From the NCBI GenBank assembly GCA_023443745.1, contig JAEZTB010000042.1:1-64000 (forward strand): DNA of 64,000 nucleotides, in the 5' to 3' direction. A program made the position numbers and the translations under genes. Of this stretch, positions 34,816-43,216 are shown piece by piece; positions within the stretch are counted from its first letter, which is position 1; each line of letters starts with the position of its first letter. The notes below the pieces were generated by a model. It saw nothing but the letters and a program-made list of their open reading frames with translations. It had not been told where the DNA came from and ran no database searches. This stretch comes from Bacillota bacterium. GTDB lineage: Bacteria > Bacillota > Clostridia > DSM-8532.

Positions 34816-35589
34816 TTATTTTACTACATTTTCTCCATTGGAAAATGCCTGTTTTAATACGATAATATCTACACGTCTGTTCTTTGCTTTGTTGTCCGGA
34901 GTATCATTGGGATAGATCGGATGAAACTCGCCATAACTGACCGCACATATTTTATCGGCTGGAATACCTGACTTTTCAACCAAAACCCTGAGAACATTGG
35001 TCGCCCTAACTGATGCAAGCTCCCAGTTGGATGAATAAAAGGGGCTGTTTATCGGTTCTGTATCTGTATACCCTTCAACCTGAATCATGTTCCCTGGGAT
35101 AAGCTTTAAAATCTCACCAATCTCCAGAATCTCACTCATAACCTCTTTGTTTAGGACGGCACTTCCGCTGGCAAACAGGTATTGTGCCTTAACAGAGATT
35201 TTAATGCCTCTTTCCTGTAAGCTAACATCTATTTTGTCTTGAAGACTCTGTTGGGCTATCATCGTTTCCAAAGAATTCGTAACTTCATCCATCTGCTCAG
35301 CTTCGGTTTTATCCTGGGATTCATCGACCCCCGGATAAGTAGGATAAAGTGGTTCGATAATAAGGGAATCCCCATTATCATCGGGAAAAGGAATAATGGA
35401 CCTATTATAACCACTCGAACCAAAGGCCTTGTTAAGAGATTGGGAAAGTTGCTCTGCTTTAGCTTGGTTAACCTGGCTAATGGCAAAAAGGATGATAAAA
35501 AATATCAGTAAAAGATTCATGACATCCGCATAAGTAAGCACCCAACGCTCGCTATTTTCTTTTTGGGCTTTAGTAGCCTTCTTTTTCAT
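34816..35589 (-). CDS. motB: MotB-type stator protein, pair 2
   Basis: 257-aa protein with the classic MotB membrane motif RWVLTYADVMNLLLIFFIIL (Asp is the ion-carrying residue), a linker, and an OmpA-type peptidoglycan-binding domain (VEGYTDTEPINSPFYSSNWE, RATNVLRVLVE, NRRVDIIVLK). Its start overlaps the motA stop codon by 1 bp (TAATG). It differs clearly from the pair 1 MotB, so the two pairs are not a recent duplication. Confidence 0.94.
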   Translation of the reverse strand: MKKKATKAQKENSERWVLTYADVMNLLLIFFIILFAISQVNQAKAEQLSQSLNKAFGSSGYNRSIIPFPDDNGDSLIIEPLYPTYPGVDESQDKTEAEQMDEVTNSLETMIAQQSLQDKIDVSLQERGIKISVKAQYLFASGSAVLNKEVMSEILEIGEILKLIPGNMIQVEGYTDTEPINSPFYSSNWELASVRATNVLRVLVEKSGIPADKICAVSYGEFHPIYPNDTPDNKAKNRRVDIIVLKQAFSNGENVVK

Positions 35590-36395
35590 TATCTGTCATC
35601 CACCTTGTCTTCTTCAGAAGTTTCTTCACCCTTTAGCTTTTCAAATAGACTCAGGTTTAGTCTTTCACGAATGAGTCTCGGGTTCTCACCAGTTTGTATG
35701 GCCAATACACCTTCCACAATAAGCATATTAACCATTCTTTCCTGTTCAGCCTTCGCTTTAAGTCGTCCAGCCATAGGTAAATAGACCACGTTGGCAAACA
35801 ATACCCCATAGAAGGTAGCTATAAAGGCAACCGCTATACTTCCCCCAAGCTTTTCCATATCAGAACCCAGGCTTCCCAAAATATTAACCATGCCCATGAC
35901 AGTCCCTATAACTCCCATGGTAGGGGAATAACCTCCTGCAGCTTCAAGAATTTTTACACTGCTCTCATGCATTTTTTCTCTAAGATCAACATCTAGCTCA
36001 AGAATGTCCCTGGCTAGCTCAGAGGATATCCCATCCACCACAAGGGACAATCCTTTTTTGATCAGCGGGTTGCTTTCATTTTTTACTTCCCTTTCCAAGG
36101 TGAGCAGACCGTCTTTCCTTGATTTCTCTGCCAAATCAATCATCTTGTTGATAATGCCTACCTCATCATGGCGTGTTTTTGTAAATACCAGTTTTAAGGC
36201 GGAACCAAGCTTTTTTAGCTCATCCATGGGGAAGGTCAGAATGACAGCACCAATCGTCCCTCCAAAGACAATAAAGATAGAAGCCACCTGAATAAGTCCC
36301 GACAAGGCGCTAAAGTGCCAGTGGGCTTCAATCAGAAACCCAAGCAATATCCCAAGAAAGCCAATAACCAGTCCTAGAATTGAACCAATATCCAT
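35589..36395 (-). CDS. motA: MotA-type stator protein, pair 2
   Basis: 268-aa membrane protein with the MotA features IVFGGTIGAVILTFPMDELK, the long charged cytosolic loop, GGYSPTMGVIGTVMGMVNIL and the last membrane pair. A GGAAGTGATGAG stretch precedes the ATG. It probably starts an operon motA-motB-kinase-regulator that reads on to the pair 1 genes. The three-box site at 36586-36623 is upstream. Confidence 0.94.
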   Translation of the reverse strand: MDIGSILGLVIGFLGILLGFLIEAHWHFSALSGLIQVASIFIVFGGTIGAVILTFPMDELKKLGSALKLVFTKTRHDEVGIINKMIDLAEKSRKDGLLTLEREVKNESNPLIKKGLSLVVDGISSELARDILELDVDLREKMHESSVKILEAAGGYSPTMGVIGTVMGMVNILGSLGSDMEKLGGSIAVAFIATFYGVLFANVVYLPMAGRLKAKAEQERMVNMLIVEGVLAIQTGENPRLIRERLNLSLFEKLKGEETSEEDKVDDR

Positions 36396-36443
36396 CTCAT
36401 CACTTCCTGAAATCCATGCCGATATTTAACTTTTTCTGGAATT

Positions 36444-36506
36444 CCACAGGCTGCTTCATCCTGTGGCATCTTTACCTAAATAGACAGCTTACAAGGACTG
36501 TAAGCT
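36444..36506 (-). other. two hairpins in the motA pair 2 leader
   Basis: AGCTTACA and TGTAAGCT (36486-36493 with 36499-36506) form a perfect 8-bp stem with a 5-nt loop. CCACAGG and CCTGTGG (36444-36450 with 36460-36466) form a 7-bp stem with a 9-nt loop. Neither has a T-run, so they are more likely leader structure than terminators. Confidence 0.5.
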
Positions 36507-36585
36507 ATTGTAGATAAATGTCGAAATAGATAAGTATCCGTATGATCATTCTACGTGCTTTTGAAGTAAGAGAAAATAAAATTTC

Positions 36586-36623
36586 TGTTAAAATCTATCA
36601 TCATGGCATAAAGATTTCGTTAA
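36586..36623 (-). promoter_or_regulatory. three-box response-regulator site, motA pair 2
   Basis: On the minus strand TTAACG (36618-36623), TTTATG (36607-36612) and TTAACA (36586-36591) follow each other at 11 and 21 bp. The spacing is identical to that of the site before motA pair 1. The flanking bases after the first box (AAATC here, ATATC there) are also alike. Confidence 0.68.
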
Positions 36624-36661
36624 GAACCTCTACCGCCATGTTGTGATAAAAAAGTATTTCA

Positions 36662-37663
36662 CTACGGCCTGCAATAAGGACACGGATAATGTCCTTTTTT
36701 TGAAGCCTCATAGGCATTTGAAAAGTAAATTGTCCCGGAAGCATTAAAAGCCGGATCATTCATAATATTGGTTTGATAGTACTGACAATCGTTTCTGCAG
36801 TAGAGAAGCAAGTTGTGATAGGTATAGCCTATTAATGAGGGCTTTCTTAAGATTCGGGCGCCGCCCAGTGCATAGTGCTGATAGCTCTTACTCTTAAGAA
36901 CGGGAAAGCCCTGTGCAAAAACAATAAGCCCTTCGTCGGTCAAGGCTCTTTTCCAACCGGAATCATCGATTCTTGGAAAATCAAATTTAACCGAAAGGCT
37001 TCTTCCAAAGGCCCATTGGTTATATTGATCAAGATAGGCTTCAAGCTCATGCTCCACTGAGTTTTTCACAGCCGCCAAACGCAAGTCCTCAAAGCCTTGT
37101 CTATCATTATAAAGAGGAATTCTATCCATAAACTCCTTATAGTCGCCCTCTAAAAAAGTCTGATTCAAATGATCAAAAATAAAAACCTTATCCTCCAAGG
37201 TATATCGAACCGTGAATCCATTAAGCCGGGATTCTCCTACGTAGTGTTTGACGGGGAACCAGATATGGTGAATTTCGGTTTGGCCATTTTGGGCTTTATA
37301 GGCTTTTAGAGCATAGAGAGAAAAACCCTCATTTTCAAGAAGCAGAAGAACCGGTACACAAGCCTCGATCCGAGCCATTCTTAATGAATTGCCCTTGGCA
37401 TTGAAAGCATAATGGAGCGAATCAAAAAAAGCTATGACTGCAAGATCTCTTGCTTTTGAGATGTCCATACTCTTACTATAGGATAAGCTTTCAACATTTT
37501 GGCTTAGGACAAAAGCTGCATCCCAAACAGCGTTGTCAATAACCGAGTCATAGAAGCAGCGCAGTTTTCCGTCCTCTTGAACCATTTCCGACTGCTGGGC
37601 GGTAATAAAAAGAAAGGGGCTGATAATCAGAATAAAGACGACCGAAAGGCTAGTCAGCTTCAT
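36662..37663 (-). CDS. membrane-anchored or secreted protein of the Tad-like operon, unknown
   Basis: 333-aa protein with an N-terminal signal/anchor (KLTSLSVVFILIISPFLFI) and a mixed alpha/beta extracellular body; two CxxxC-like pairs appear near the end (CRNDCQ and CPYC). I recognise no domain. The ATG at 37663 follows an AGGGGG-like site; the gene overlaps its upstream neighbour by 14 bp, so it belongs to the operon. It is the last gene. Confidence 0.75.
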   Translation of the reverse strand: MKLTSLSVVFILIISPFLFITAQQSEMVQEDGKLRCFYDSVIDNAVWDAAFVLSQNVESLSYSKSMDISKARDLAVIAFFDSLHYAFNAKGNSLRMARIEACVPVLLLLENEGFSLYALKAYKAQNGQTEIHHIWFPVKHYVGESRLNGFTVRYTLEDKVFIFDHLNQTFLEGDYKEFMDRIPLYNDRQGFEDLRLAAVKNSVEHELEAYLDQYNQWAFGRSLSVKFDFPRIDDSGWKRALTDEGLIVFAQGFPVLKSKSYQHYALGGARILRKPSLIGYTYHNLLLYCRNDCQYYQTNIMNDPAFNASGTIYFSNAYEASKKGHYPCPYCRP

Positions 37664-38204
37664 TGCGCACCATACCCCCTGCCCTGACAAAAATGCTAGG
37701 CGCCTGAGTGTCCGAAAAAAGCACCATGTCTCTTAGGGCTGTCGCCATAGTTTTTCCTTTGTTGCGGACCTCAACAAAAAGAAGATCCCCCATGCGCATG
37801 GAATAGCGACGAGCTTTATCATGAGCTGAAAGAGCAGTTCCTTCCGGGAAAAGCACTTTTAGAATTTCTGTCTGCCCTGCCGTTATATGGTTGACCTCGT
37901 ACTCGCCGGAAAAGGCTAATACCCCGCCGTTTTGCATATACACAGGATTTACTGACCTTTTTATATGGGAAAGCGTGATCTGGTAGGTGTTTCCTGTAGA
38001 GCTTAAGCGGGACATAAACTCCGAATACATATCAGGGGTGATAGTCCCTGTATCTCTGCAGGCATCCACAAAACGGTTACACTCGGCAAATGCTGTATTG
38101 TAGGCAATATCATCCTGCCGCTCCAGCAAACTCATGAGAGGTGCAAGAAACAATAAAAGAGCGCACAGCATAAAGGCCAATAGCTTCCAAAGCGTGTTTT
38201 CCAT
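37650..38204 (-). CDS. membrane-anchored protein of the Tad-like operon, unknown
   Basis: 184-aa protein with one N-terminal membrane helix (LWKLLAFMLCALLLFLAPLM) and an extracellular domain. Position and shape recall TadE/TadF-type or pseudopilin-like minor components, but I see no prepilin peptidase motif. GAGGAG precedes the ATG. Confidence 0.75.
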   Translation of the reverse strand: MENTLWKLLAFMLCALLLFLAPLMSLLERQDDIAYNTAFAECNRFVDACRDTGTITPDMYSEFMSRLSSTGNTYQITLSHIKRSVNPVYMQNGGVLAFSGEYEVNHITAGQTEILKVLFPEGTALSAHDKARRYSMRMGDLLFVEVRNKGKTMATALRDMVLFSDTQAPSIFVRAGGMVRNEAD

Positions 38205-38225
38205 GTCTGCTCCTCGTACTGGGTA

Positions 38226-38648
38226 TCATTTCTTTACATAGTGAATAAGTGTGATTTCACCGGAAGGATCGATTTCATAAACAACGTAAAAGCTTTGATC
38301 TTGGTTAAAAAGACTAAGGTCGAGATCCATGGCCTTTACGCCTTCCACCAGAATCTCCGGACATACGATTCCCGATGGTGTGGACATACTTCCATAATGG
38401 CTATAAAGCCTTGTTGTTTCATCGCGCTTTCTTTTCTCAAGCACCTGATGGAGTACTTCGGGCCCGATTGCCTCCAATGGAACGCTTTCTTCGGAGATAT
38501 AGATGCTCGTATCCTCCAGCATGAACTTTTCACCCTGATGTATATAGTCCTGGTAATGGTCATAGTAGGAAAAAAAGGCTGTTAAAGCAAGGGCAAACAG
38601 TAAAAGGCCTGCACCCAGATAAAGAATTTTCTCAATATTCTGATTCAT
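38226..38648 (-). CDS. small membrane-anchored protein of the Tad-like operon, unknown
   Basis: 140-aa protein with an N-terminal hydrophobic helix (ILYLGAGLLLFALALTAFF) and a soluble domain ending in a beta-rich stretch. It starts 2 bp after the previous stop, with little ribosome binding site of its own, so translation is probably coupled. Not recognised by family. Confidence 0.72.
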   Translation of the reverse strand: MNQNIEKILYLGAGLLLFALALTAFFSYYDHYQDYIHQGEKFMLEDTSIYISEESVPLEAIGPEVLHQVLEKRKRDETTRLYSHYGSMSTPSGIVCPEILVEGVKAMDLDLSLFNQDQSFYVVYEIDPSGEITLIHYVKK

Positions 38649-38650
38649 GG

Positions 38651-39229
38651 CTATTTCATTTGGGCGAAAATAACGCCCCTGATTTTTAAATTAGTATCAT
38701 AGATCAAATGTGAAATAAATTTTCCCGAGGGATTGATATATTGTGATGTCATATTGGGATTCTCGGCATCTCTTCGGGAAGCATCCTGAATAGTCTTGCT
38801 CACATTTGACAAGAGGCTTCCCGATCCTGCTGAAAGAATAACACACTTATTGTCAACGCTCAGGCTGCCGGAGGTATGGGACACATATTTGGTATACTTA
38901 TCGATATCGATACCGGTATTGCTTGAGGGATCTAAATTAACAGAATTTCCTCCATTTTTACCCAAGGTCGCTACCAGCACCAGAACCTCTCCGCTCCGCC
39001 CTGAGAAAGTGCCTAATGCAGAAAGCACATCATCACCCTTGACCTCTTTCCCGTCAAACATACGAAATTCTTCCTCGGCCATACTCTGGGAAATGGATCC
39101 AATCCGATCATTGGCCAGGGTACTGGCATCCTTCATACCTCCAAATATACTGAGGCCGATAGTGACCACCGCAATAAAAAGAAGAATGGAGACTCCAAGC
39201 CAAAGGGCTTTGGATAAATTACCATCCAT
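38651..39229 (-). CDS. small membrane-anchored protein of the Tad-like operon, unknown
   Basis: 192-aa protein with an N-terminal membrane helix (ALWLGVSILLFIAVVTIGL) and an extracellular domain rich in Ser, Gly and Asn. Its helix follows a short charged N-terminus (MDGNLSK), like a pilin in outline, but no G/A cleavage site before a Glu+5 is visible. A strong AGGAGG site supports high expression, so it is the best candidate for the main surface subunit. This is inference. Confidence 0.72.
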   Translation of the reverse strand: MDGNLSKALWLGVSILLFIAVVTIGLSIFGGMKDASTLANDRIGSISQSMAEEEFRMFDGKEVKGDDVLSALGTFSGRSGEVLVLVATLGKNGGNSVNLDPSSNTGIDIDKYTKYVSHTSGSLSVDNKCVILSAGSGSLLSNVSKTIQDASRRDAENPNMTSQYINPSGKFISHLIYDTNLKIRGVIFAQMK

Positions 39230-39300
39230 AACTAGTCCTCCTGTTTTATTTTAAAGGCTATTTTTTTCAATTCATTATTAGCAGCCATTTTGGAAAAACA

Positions 39301-41334
39301 TCATAACTGCGATAATTGACGATAAAAGGCTTCAATACTCTCCATACCCGAAACAATCATTGGGATGACAAGATACAGTACAATAAGCGCATAAAGTGGC
39401 ATAAACCCTATCATATTACCAAGATTCTTCTTTCTTTCCACAATCCGTTCATTAGAGTCCTTTCGTGTTTCACGGTTAAAGGTCATTTCACTTTCAAGCT
39501 CTTCAAAAGCCCGAGCCACACCTAAATCTTCGCAGGCGAGCTGCAGGTTATCAACTATACCAATAAAAGGCGGAAAGGCCACTTCCGACTTAAGCTCTTC
39601 TAGAGCTTCATAGGACCCCGAACTAAAATTGGAAAGGCATTTTTGTAAAGGTTCTTTGAAATGTACAGAGAAACTCTCCATCCATTCAAGGATTTCTTCC
39701 ACATGAACCCGGCTCATATGCATAAGCATAAGAATAATAGTCTGAAACTGGGAGACCTCCTCTTCCATGTCAATTTTTCTGATCTTAGCCATGAAACTCA
39801 AGCTTATAACAGGGGCCTGGTAGCCGGCCCAATAAAGAAGTATACAGATAAGAAGCTGCCACCACCAAAAAATGTTTTTGGATATTGCCTGCATTTTAAG
39901 CCTGATTCTCAATACCGAGGCTTCAATCTCTTTTCCATCAAAGGCTTCACGTTTCACAACCTCCTCATAAACAGCTTTATCGGAAGCAGAGTTTCCGAGC
40001 TTTTGTATCACGGCTCTGTCCTGATCGGCAATGACTTGCAGTCTTTGCTTTTCATCGGCTGATAGTTTACCGCCCAAATAACCCTCAGGCATCTGTGGCA
40101 AATAGAGTATTGCATACCGGGAGTAAGCATTGAGGCCCATTGTCAATCCAAGTCCCAGCAAAAAAGCCAGGCAGCCAAAAAGCAGCCTACGCGTGTAAAG
40201 GGTATAGATGTTAAGGGGTGCCATAGCGTTTTTAATGAGCTCCATAAGTTCGTTTTTCTTTGTTGTATAGCCTTTGGGAACCAGCCTGTCAACTAATTTG
40301 TAAAAGCCGTTTGCGTAAAGCTTCTGCTCAAGGGATTTGTGAGAAAACCCTGCTTTTCCCGGCCTGTCAACTCGTTGGAGCTTTCTAAGGGTCATATAGG
40401 CTATGACAGAGATGAATATGGTCATAATCGCCAGAACAATACCCATCCTGCTGGAGTAAAAGCTTTCCAAAGGGGCAAAGCTTGAAGCCGCCCAGTTCCT
40501 CAGGGGCTTTAGGAAAAATAGGGGTACAATGGCAATGACGTTCAAGCTTTTAAGAGCATACTTGAGCTTTTCCCGCTTATACAGCTCCGCTTTTATTTCT
40601 CCTCCCAAATAGGCCATGCATCGAATAAAAATAGAGCTTCCCTGAACCTGAGTGTCACCATATTCCTTGGTAATGTACAGGATACCGGCCAGCATCTTGA
40701 AATATTTGTTGGGTGCCGTTTCATAATATTTCTGTAGCTCTCCCTCTATATCTGAAGCGGTCAGAATGTCATTGATGCGTTCAGCCTGTACGTATACCTC
40801 AAAGCTTCCTTTGTTGTTCAAAGAGCTGCAGGTCTCATAGTTGGCATCCTCCACCGACTTATGTTCATAGTATTTGTGGCGAAGGAGCTCAAGGTAATGA
40901 ACCTGCTGCCTTAAGAGTTTGTTTTGCAGATTGTTGATAAATATCTCCACTACCGTATCCCCTATAAAGGATAAGAGCACAATGAACAAAAGAAGTAAAA
41001 TCAAGTCCCTTGTAATCACCCAAAAGGAAATAATGAGCAAGGTATAGAGCAGCACCGAGGTAAGCAGCAGGACGACTGCTCTTTTTCTGACGGTTTTTTC
41101 ATCGGATTCGGCATAGACCTCGAGCCTTTTTCGAATGCTCAGCAGCAATTCTCCTAAAAGTGGAACCTTCATAAGTCTGGTGTAAAGGCCAATGAAAACA
41201 GAAACGGTATTGGCACGGCCCTCCTTAAGACTCCTGCCAGTTTGACCATGCTTCTTTGATGAACTAAGGGCAAAAAGGGCAAGACCTAGAGCAGAAACAA
41301 GGCACAATGCACCGATTAAACCATATACATTCAT
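39301..41334 (-). CDS. TadB/TadC-like membrane protein, apparently both halves in one chain
   Basis: 677-aa polytopic protein, about twice the length of TadB or TadC (about 300 aa). The C-terminal half has the T2SS-F domain pattern: EEVSQFQTIILMLMHMSRVH, then ELKSEVAFPPFIGIVDNLQ, NERIVERKKNLGNMIGFMP and a final membrane helix. The N-terminal half has another set of membrane helices (about 5-25, 85-130 and 260-315). It would be the platform protein that couples the CpaF-like ATPase to filament assembly. AGGTGA precedes the ATG. Confidence 0.8.
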   Translation of the reverse strand: MNVYGLIGALCLVSALGLALFALSSSKKHGQTGRSLKEGRANTVSVFIGLYTRLMKVPLLGELLLSIRKRLEVYAESDEKTVRKRAVVLLLTSVLLYTLLIISFWVITRDLILLLLFIVLLSFIGDTVVEIFINNLQNKLLRQQVHYLELLRHKYYEHKSVEDANYETCSSLNNKGSFEVYVQAERINDILTASDIEGELQKYYETAPNKYFKMLAGILYITKEYGDTQVQGSSIFIRCMAYLGGEIKAELYKREKLKYALKSLNVIAIVPLFFLKPLRNWAASSFAPLESFYSSRMGIVLAIMTIFISVIAYMTLRKLQRVDRPGKAGFSHKSLEQKLYANGFYKLVDRLVPKGYTTKKNELMELIKNAMAPLNIYTLYTRRLLFGCLAFLLGLGLTMGLNAYSRYAILYLPQMPEGYLGGKLSADEKQRLQVIADQDRAVIQKLGNSASDKAVYEEVVKREAFDGKEIEASVLRIRLKMQAISKNIFWWWQLLICILLYWAGYQAPVISLSFMAKIRKIDMEEEVSQFQTIILMLMHMSRVHVEEILEWMESFSVHFKEPLQKCLSNFSSGSYEALEELKSEVAFPPFIGIVDNLQLACEDLGVARAFEELESEMTFNRETRKDSNERIVERKKNLGNMIGFMPLYALIVLYLVIPMIVSGMESIEAFYRQLSQL

Positions 41335-41350
41335 GATGTTTTCACCTGCC

Positions 41351-43216
41351 TCAAAAACTGAAATTCTCTCTTAAATAGGCCTCAAAAGCCATTTGGTCCT
41401 CAGTGGTCATAGCCTTTTTCATTTCCATGGTTTTCTCGATGCTTAAAGTATTAACCGGGACATACCGTCCATCTTTAAATTCAATAATATTACGGGGCTC
41501 AAATATCTTCCGGTCGGTCACTCGCTTAAAATACTCCGCTGAAGTCTCCAGAAAAGCACCCAGCTTGATGTCCATCTTTTCCTCTGTCATAAATCCTTCC
41601 GGATAGGAGCTTTCCGGCATGTCTACAATCTCTGTAATCCTTTCTATATAGCGCTTGCCCTGATAATCCCGTGCTAAATGGATATCAAAATCCAATACCG
41701 AGATGACTTGCTGCTCGGCGATTTTTTCATTATTGAACATCTCGCACTTCAATAAGGAATTTCTTAAGGAATATACAAGGTCCCTGGTTGTTTTGGCGTG
41801 ATGGGTAAACAAAGTAAAGAGCGAGGCCACTTGCGCCATTTGAATTAGCCACGCTGCAATTGGGTCTGTAGCAACCTCTCCCAGTATATTGACGCTTCCG
41901 TCGGTCTTTTTTTGAATATCCAGGCCCTGCTGACCCGATATTTTCTCGGTTTCCCTAAAAGACAGGATATTCCTGTTGGGATAAAGACGTCTAAGATTGA
42001 GTTCAAAGGCCATTTCCTGAATGCGCAGCGTTAAAGAAGCATAAATGTGACCGATCATAGCCATGAGCAGTGTTGTCTTTCCACTTCCCTGTTGCCCTGT
42101 GACGGCAGTGATCATGCCGCCTTTGGCCATAAATTTAATGAGACTCACAGGAAGCTGGGCATTTTCATCCTGAATGAGGGCTTCAAGGGTTACATTTTTA
42201 AGGTGAAATTTGCGGACAAAAAAGGCCCAGGATTCTGAAAACGGCGGTCTTACTACCAGAATTCTGCTCCCGTCCTTCATCTCATTGACCCGATAGCCTG
42301 TGATTTCAGAAAGCTGACCCCCGCGGTTGTAACGATAAATGATCTGACAAACCCTTCTTAATTCACGTTCGCTTTCAAAGCTTAAAAAGTCAAGCTTAAT
42401 GGACTTCCCCTTATAAAAAATCCAGACACTCTCGTAGTTTCGCTGGATCCTATGGTCTTCCCCGGATTGAGGTGAAAATTGAGGATTCACCATAAAGTCG
42501 TGGGTGACGCCCGATACTCCCGCCGACACCCCGTCAATATTCATGTCCCTTATTTCGTCAATCACCCCCAGCCCTTTGTAACGCTCATAAACCACTTGTG
42601 TAATGATCTCTAGACGGTCCTCCCTACTTAGCACAAATCCCATATTTTCATATATGGACTCTACCTCTTCCTTCGTTATAACAAAAGCCTGCTCATCGTT
42701 TCCTGCCTGCTTGAGTACATCCAGCTTAAATCTTTCGATGAGATTTGACAGGGCATCCATACCATATTCTTTTTTCATCATGTGAAGTAAAACACTGAAC
42801 TTATCCCTGGTGGAAAGAAGGTAGGTATTGTTGAAAGGGATAATGGTATTCATATGCTCGGCAGGGATATAAGTCAATAGGATGTCATAAATAAAGGCTT
42901 TAACAAATTGTTTATCTTCCGTGGAGCCATACATGCAGTTTTTCATAGCTTTTTTAAGTTCAGCTCTCTTATTGGCTTGCTTTCTAAACTCAACCTCATT
43001 GAGACCTAGCTCGAATAAATTGGTCCGGGTTATCTCATTAAAGGCGTCCTTCACATATTGAATCAATGAGGGTATGGCATACCGCTGAGGATCTTCTTCC
43101 TTAATGCCCGGTTGATGGCGTTTTGATGCAAAGAAAAGAAAGGATCCGAATACCAGTCCCCCTGTGATTATTAGAATGGTTAGGACGTTTAAAAGCTCTG
43201 GCAACGTTTTGTACAC
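41351..43216 (-). CDS. CpaF/TadA-like secretion ATPase with an N-terminal membrane helix
   Basis: 621-aa VirB11-type ATPase that would power filament assembly or secretion. The C-terminal half has Walker A GQQGSGKTT (374-382), a Walker-B-like ILGEVATDPIAAW and the histidine box FTLFTHHAKTTRDLV. Unlike cytosolic CpaF, the N-terminus has a strong hydrophobic segment (about residues 10-30), which would anchor it in the membrane. It overlaps the TadZ-like gene by 28 bp. The start is uncertain: GTG at 43216 sits too close to GAGGG, and a TTG at 43204 has better spacing. Confidence 0.85.
   Translation of the reverse strand: MYKTLPELLNVLTILIITGGLVFGSFLFFASKRHQPGIKEEDPQRYAIPSLIQYVKDAFNEITRTNLFELGLNEVEFRKQANKRAELKKAMKNCMYGSTEDKQFVKAFIYDILLTYIPAEHMNTIIPFNNTYLLSTRDKFSVLLHMMKKEYGMDALSNLIERFKLDVLKQAGNDEQAFVITKEEVESIYENMGFVLSREDRLEIITQVVYERYKGLGVIDEIRDMNIDGVSAGVSGVTHDFMVNPQFSPQSGEDHRIQRNYESVWIFYKGKSIKLDFLSFESERELRRVCQIIYRYNRGGQLSEITGYRVNEMKDGSRILVVRPPFSESWAFFVRKFHLKNVTLEALIQDENAQLPVSLIKFMAKGGMITAVTGQQGSGKTTLLMAMIGHIYASLTLRIQEMAFELNLRRLYPNRNILSFRETEKISGQQGLDIQKKTDGSVNILGEVATDPIAAWLIQMAQVASLFTLFTHHAKTTRDLVYSLRNSLLKCEMFNNEKIAEQQVISVLDFDIHLARDYQGKRYIERITEIVDMPESSYPEGFMTEEKMDIKLGAFLETSAEYFKRVTDRKIFEPRNIIEFKDGRYVPVNTLSIEKTMEMKKAMTTEDQMAFEAYLRENFSF

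Noticed and set aside
39232..39288. 18-codon frame between two Tad-operon genes, a possible tiny pilin
   Set aside because: No hydrophobic helix and no ribosome binding site; it reads through the Shine-Dalgarno of the next gene.
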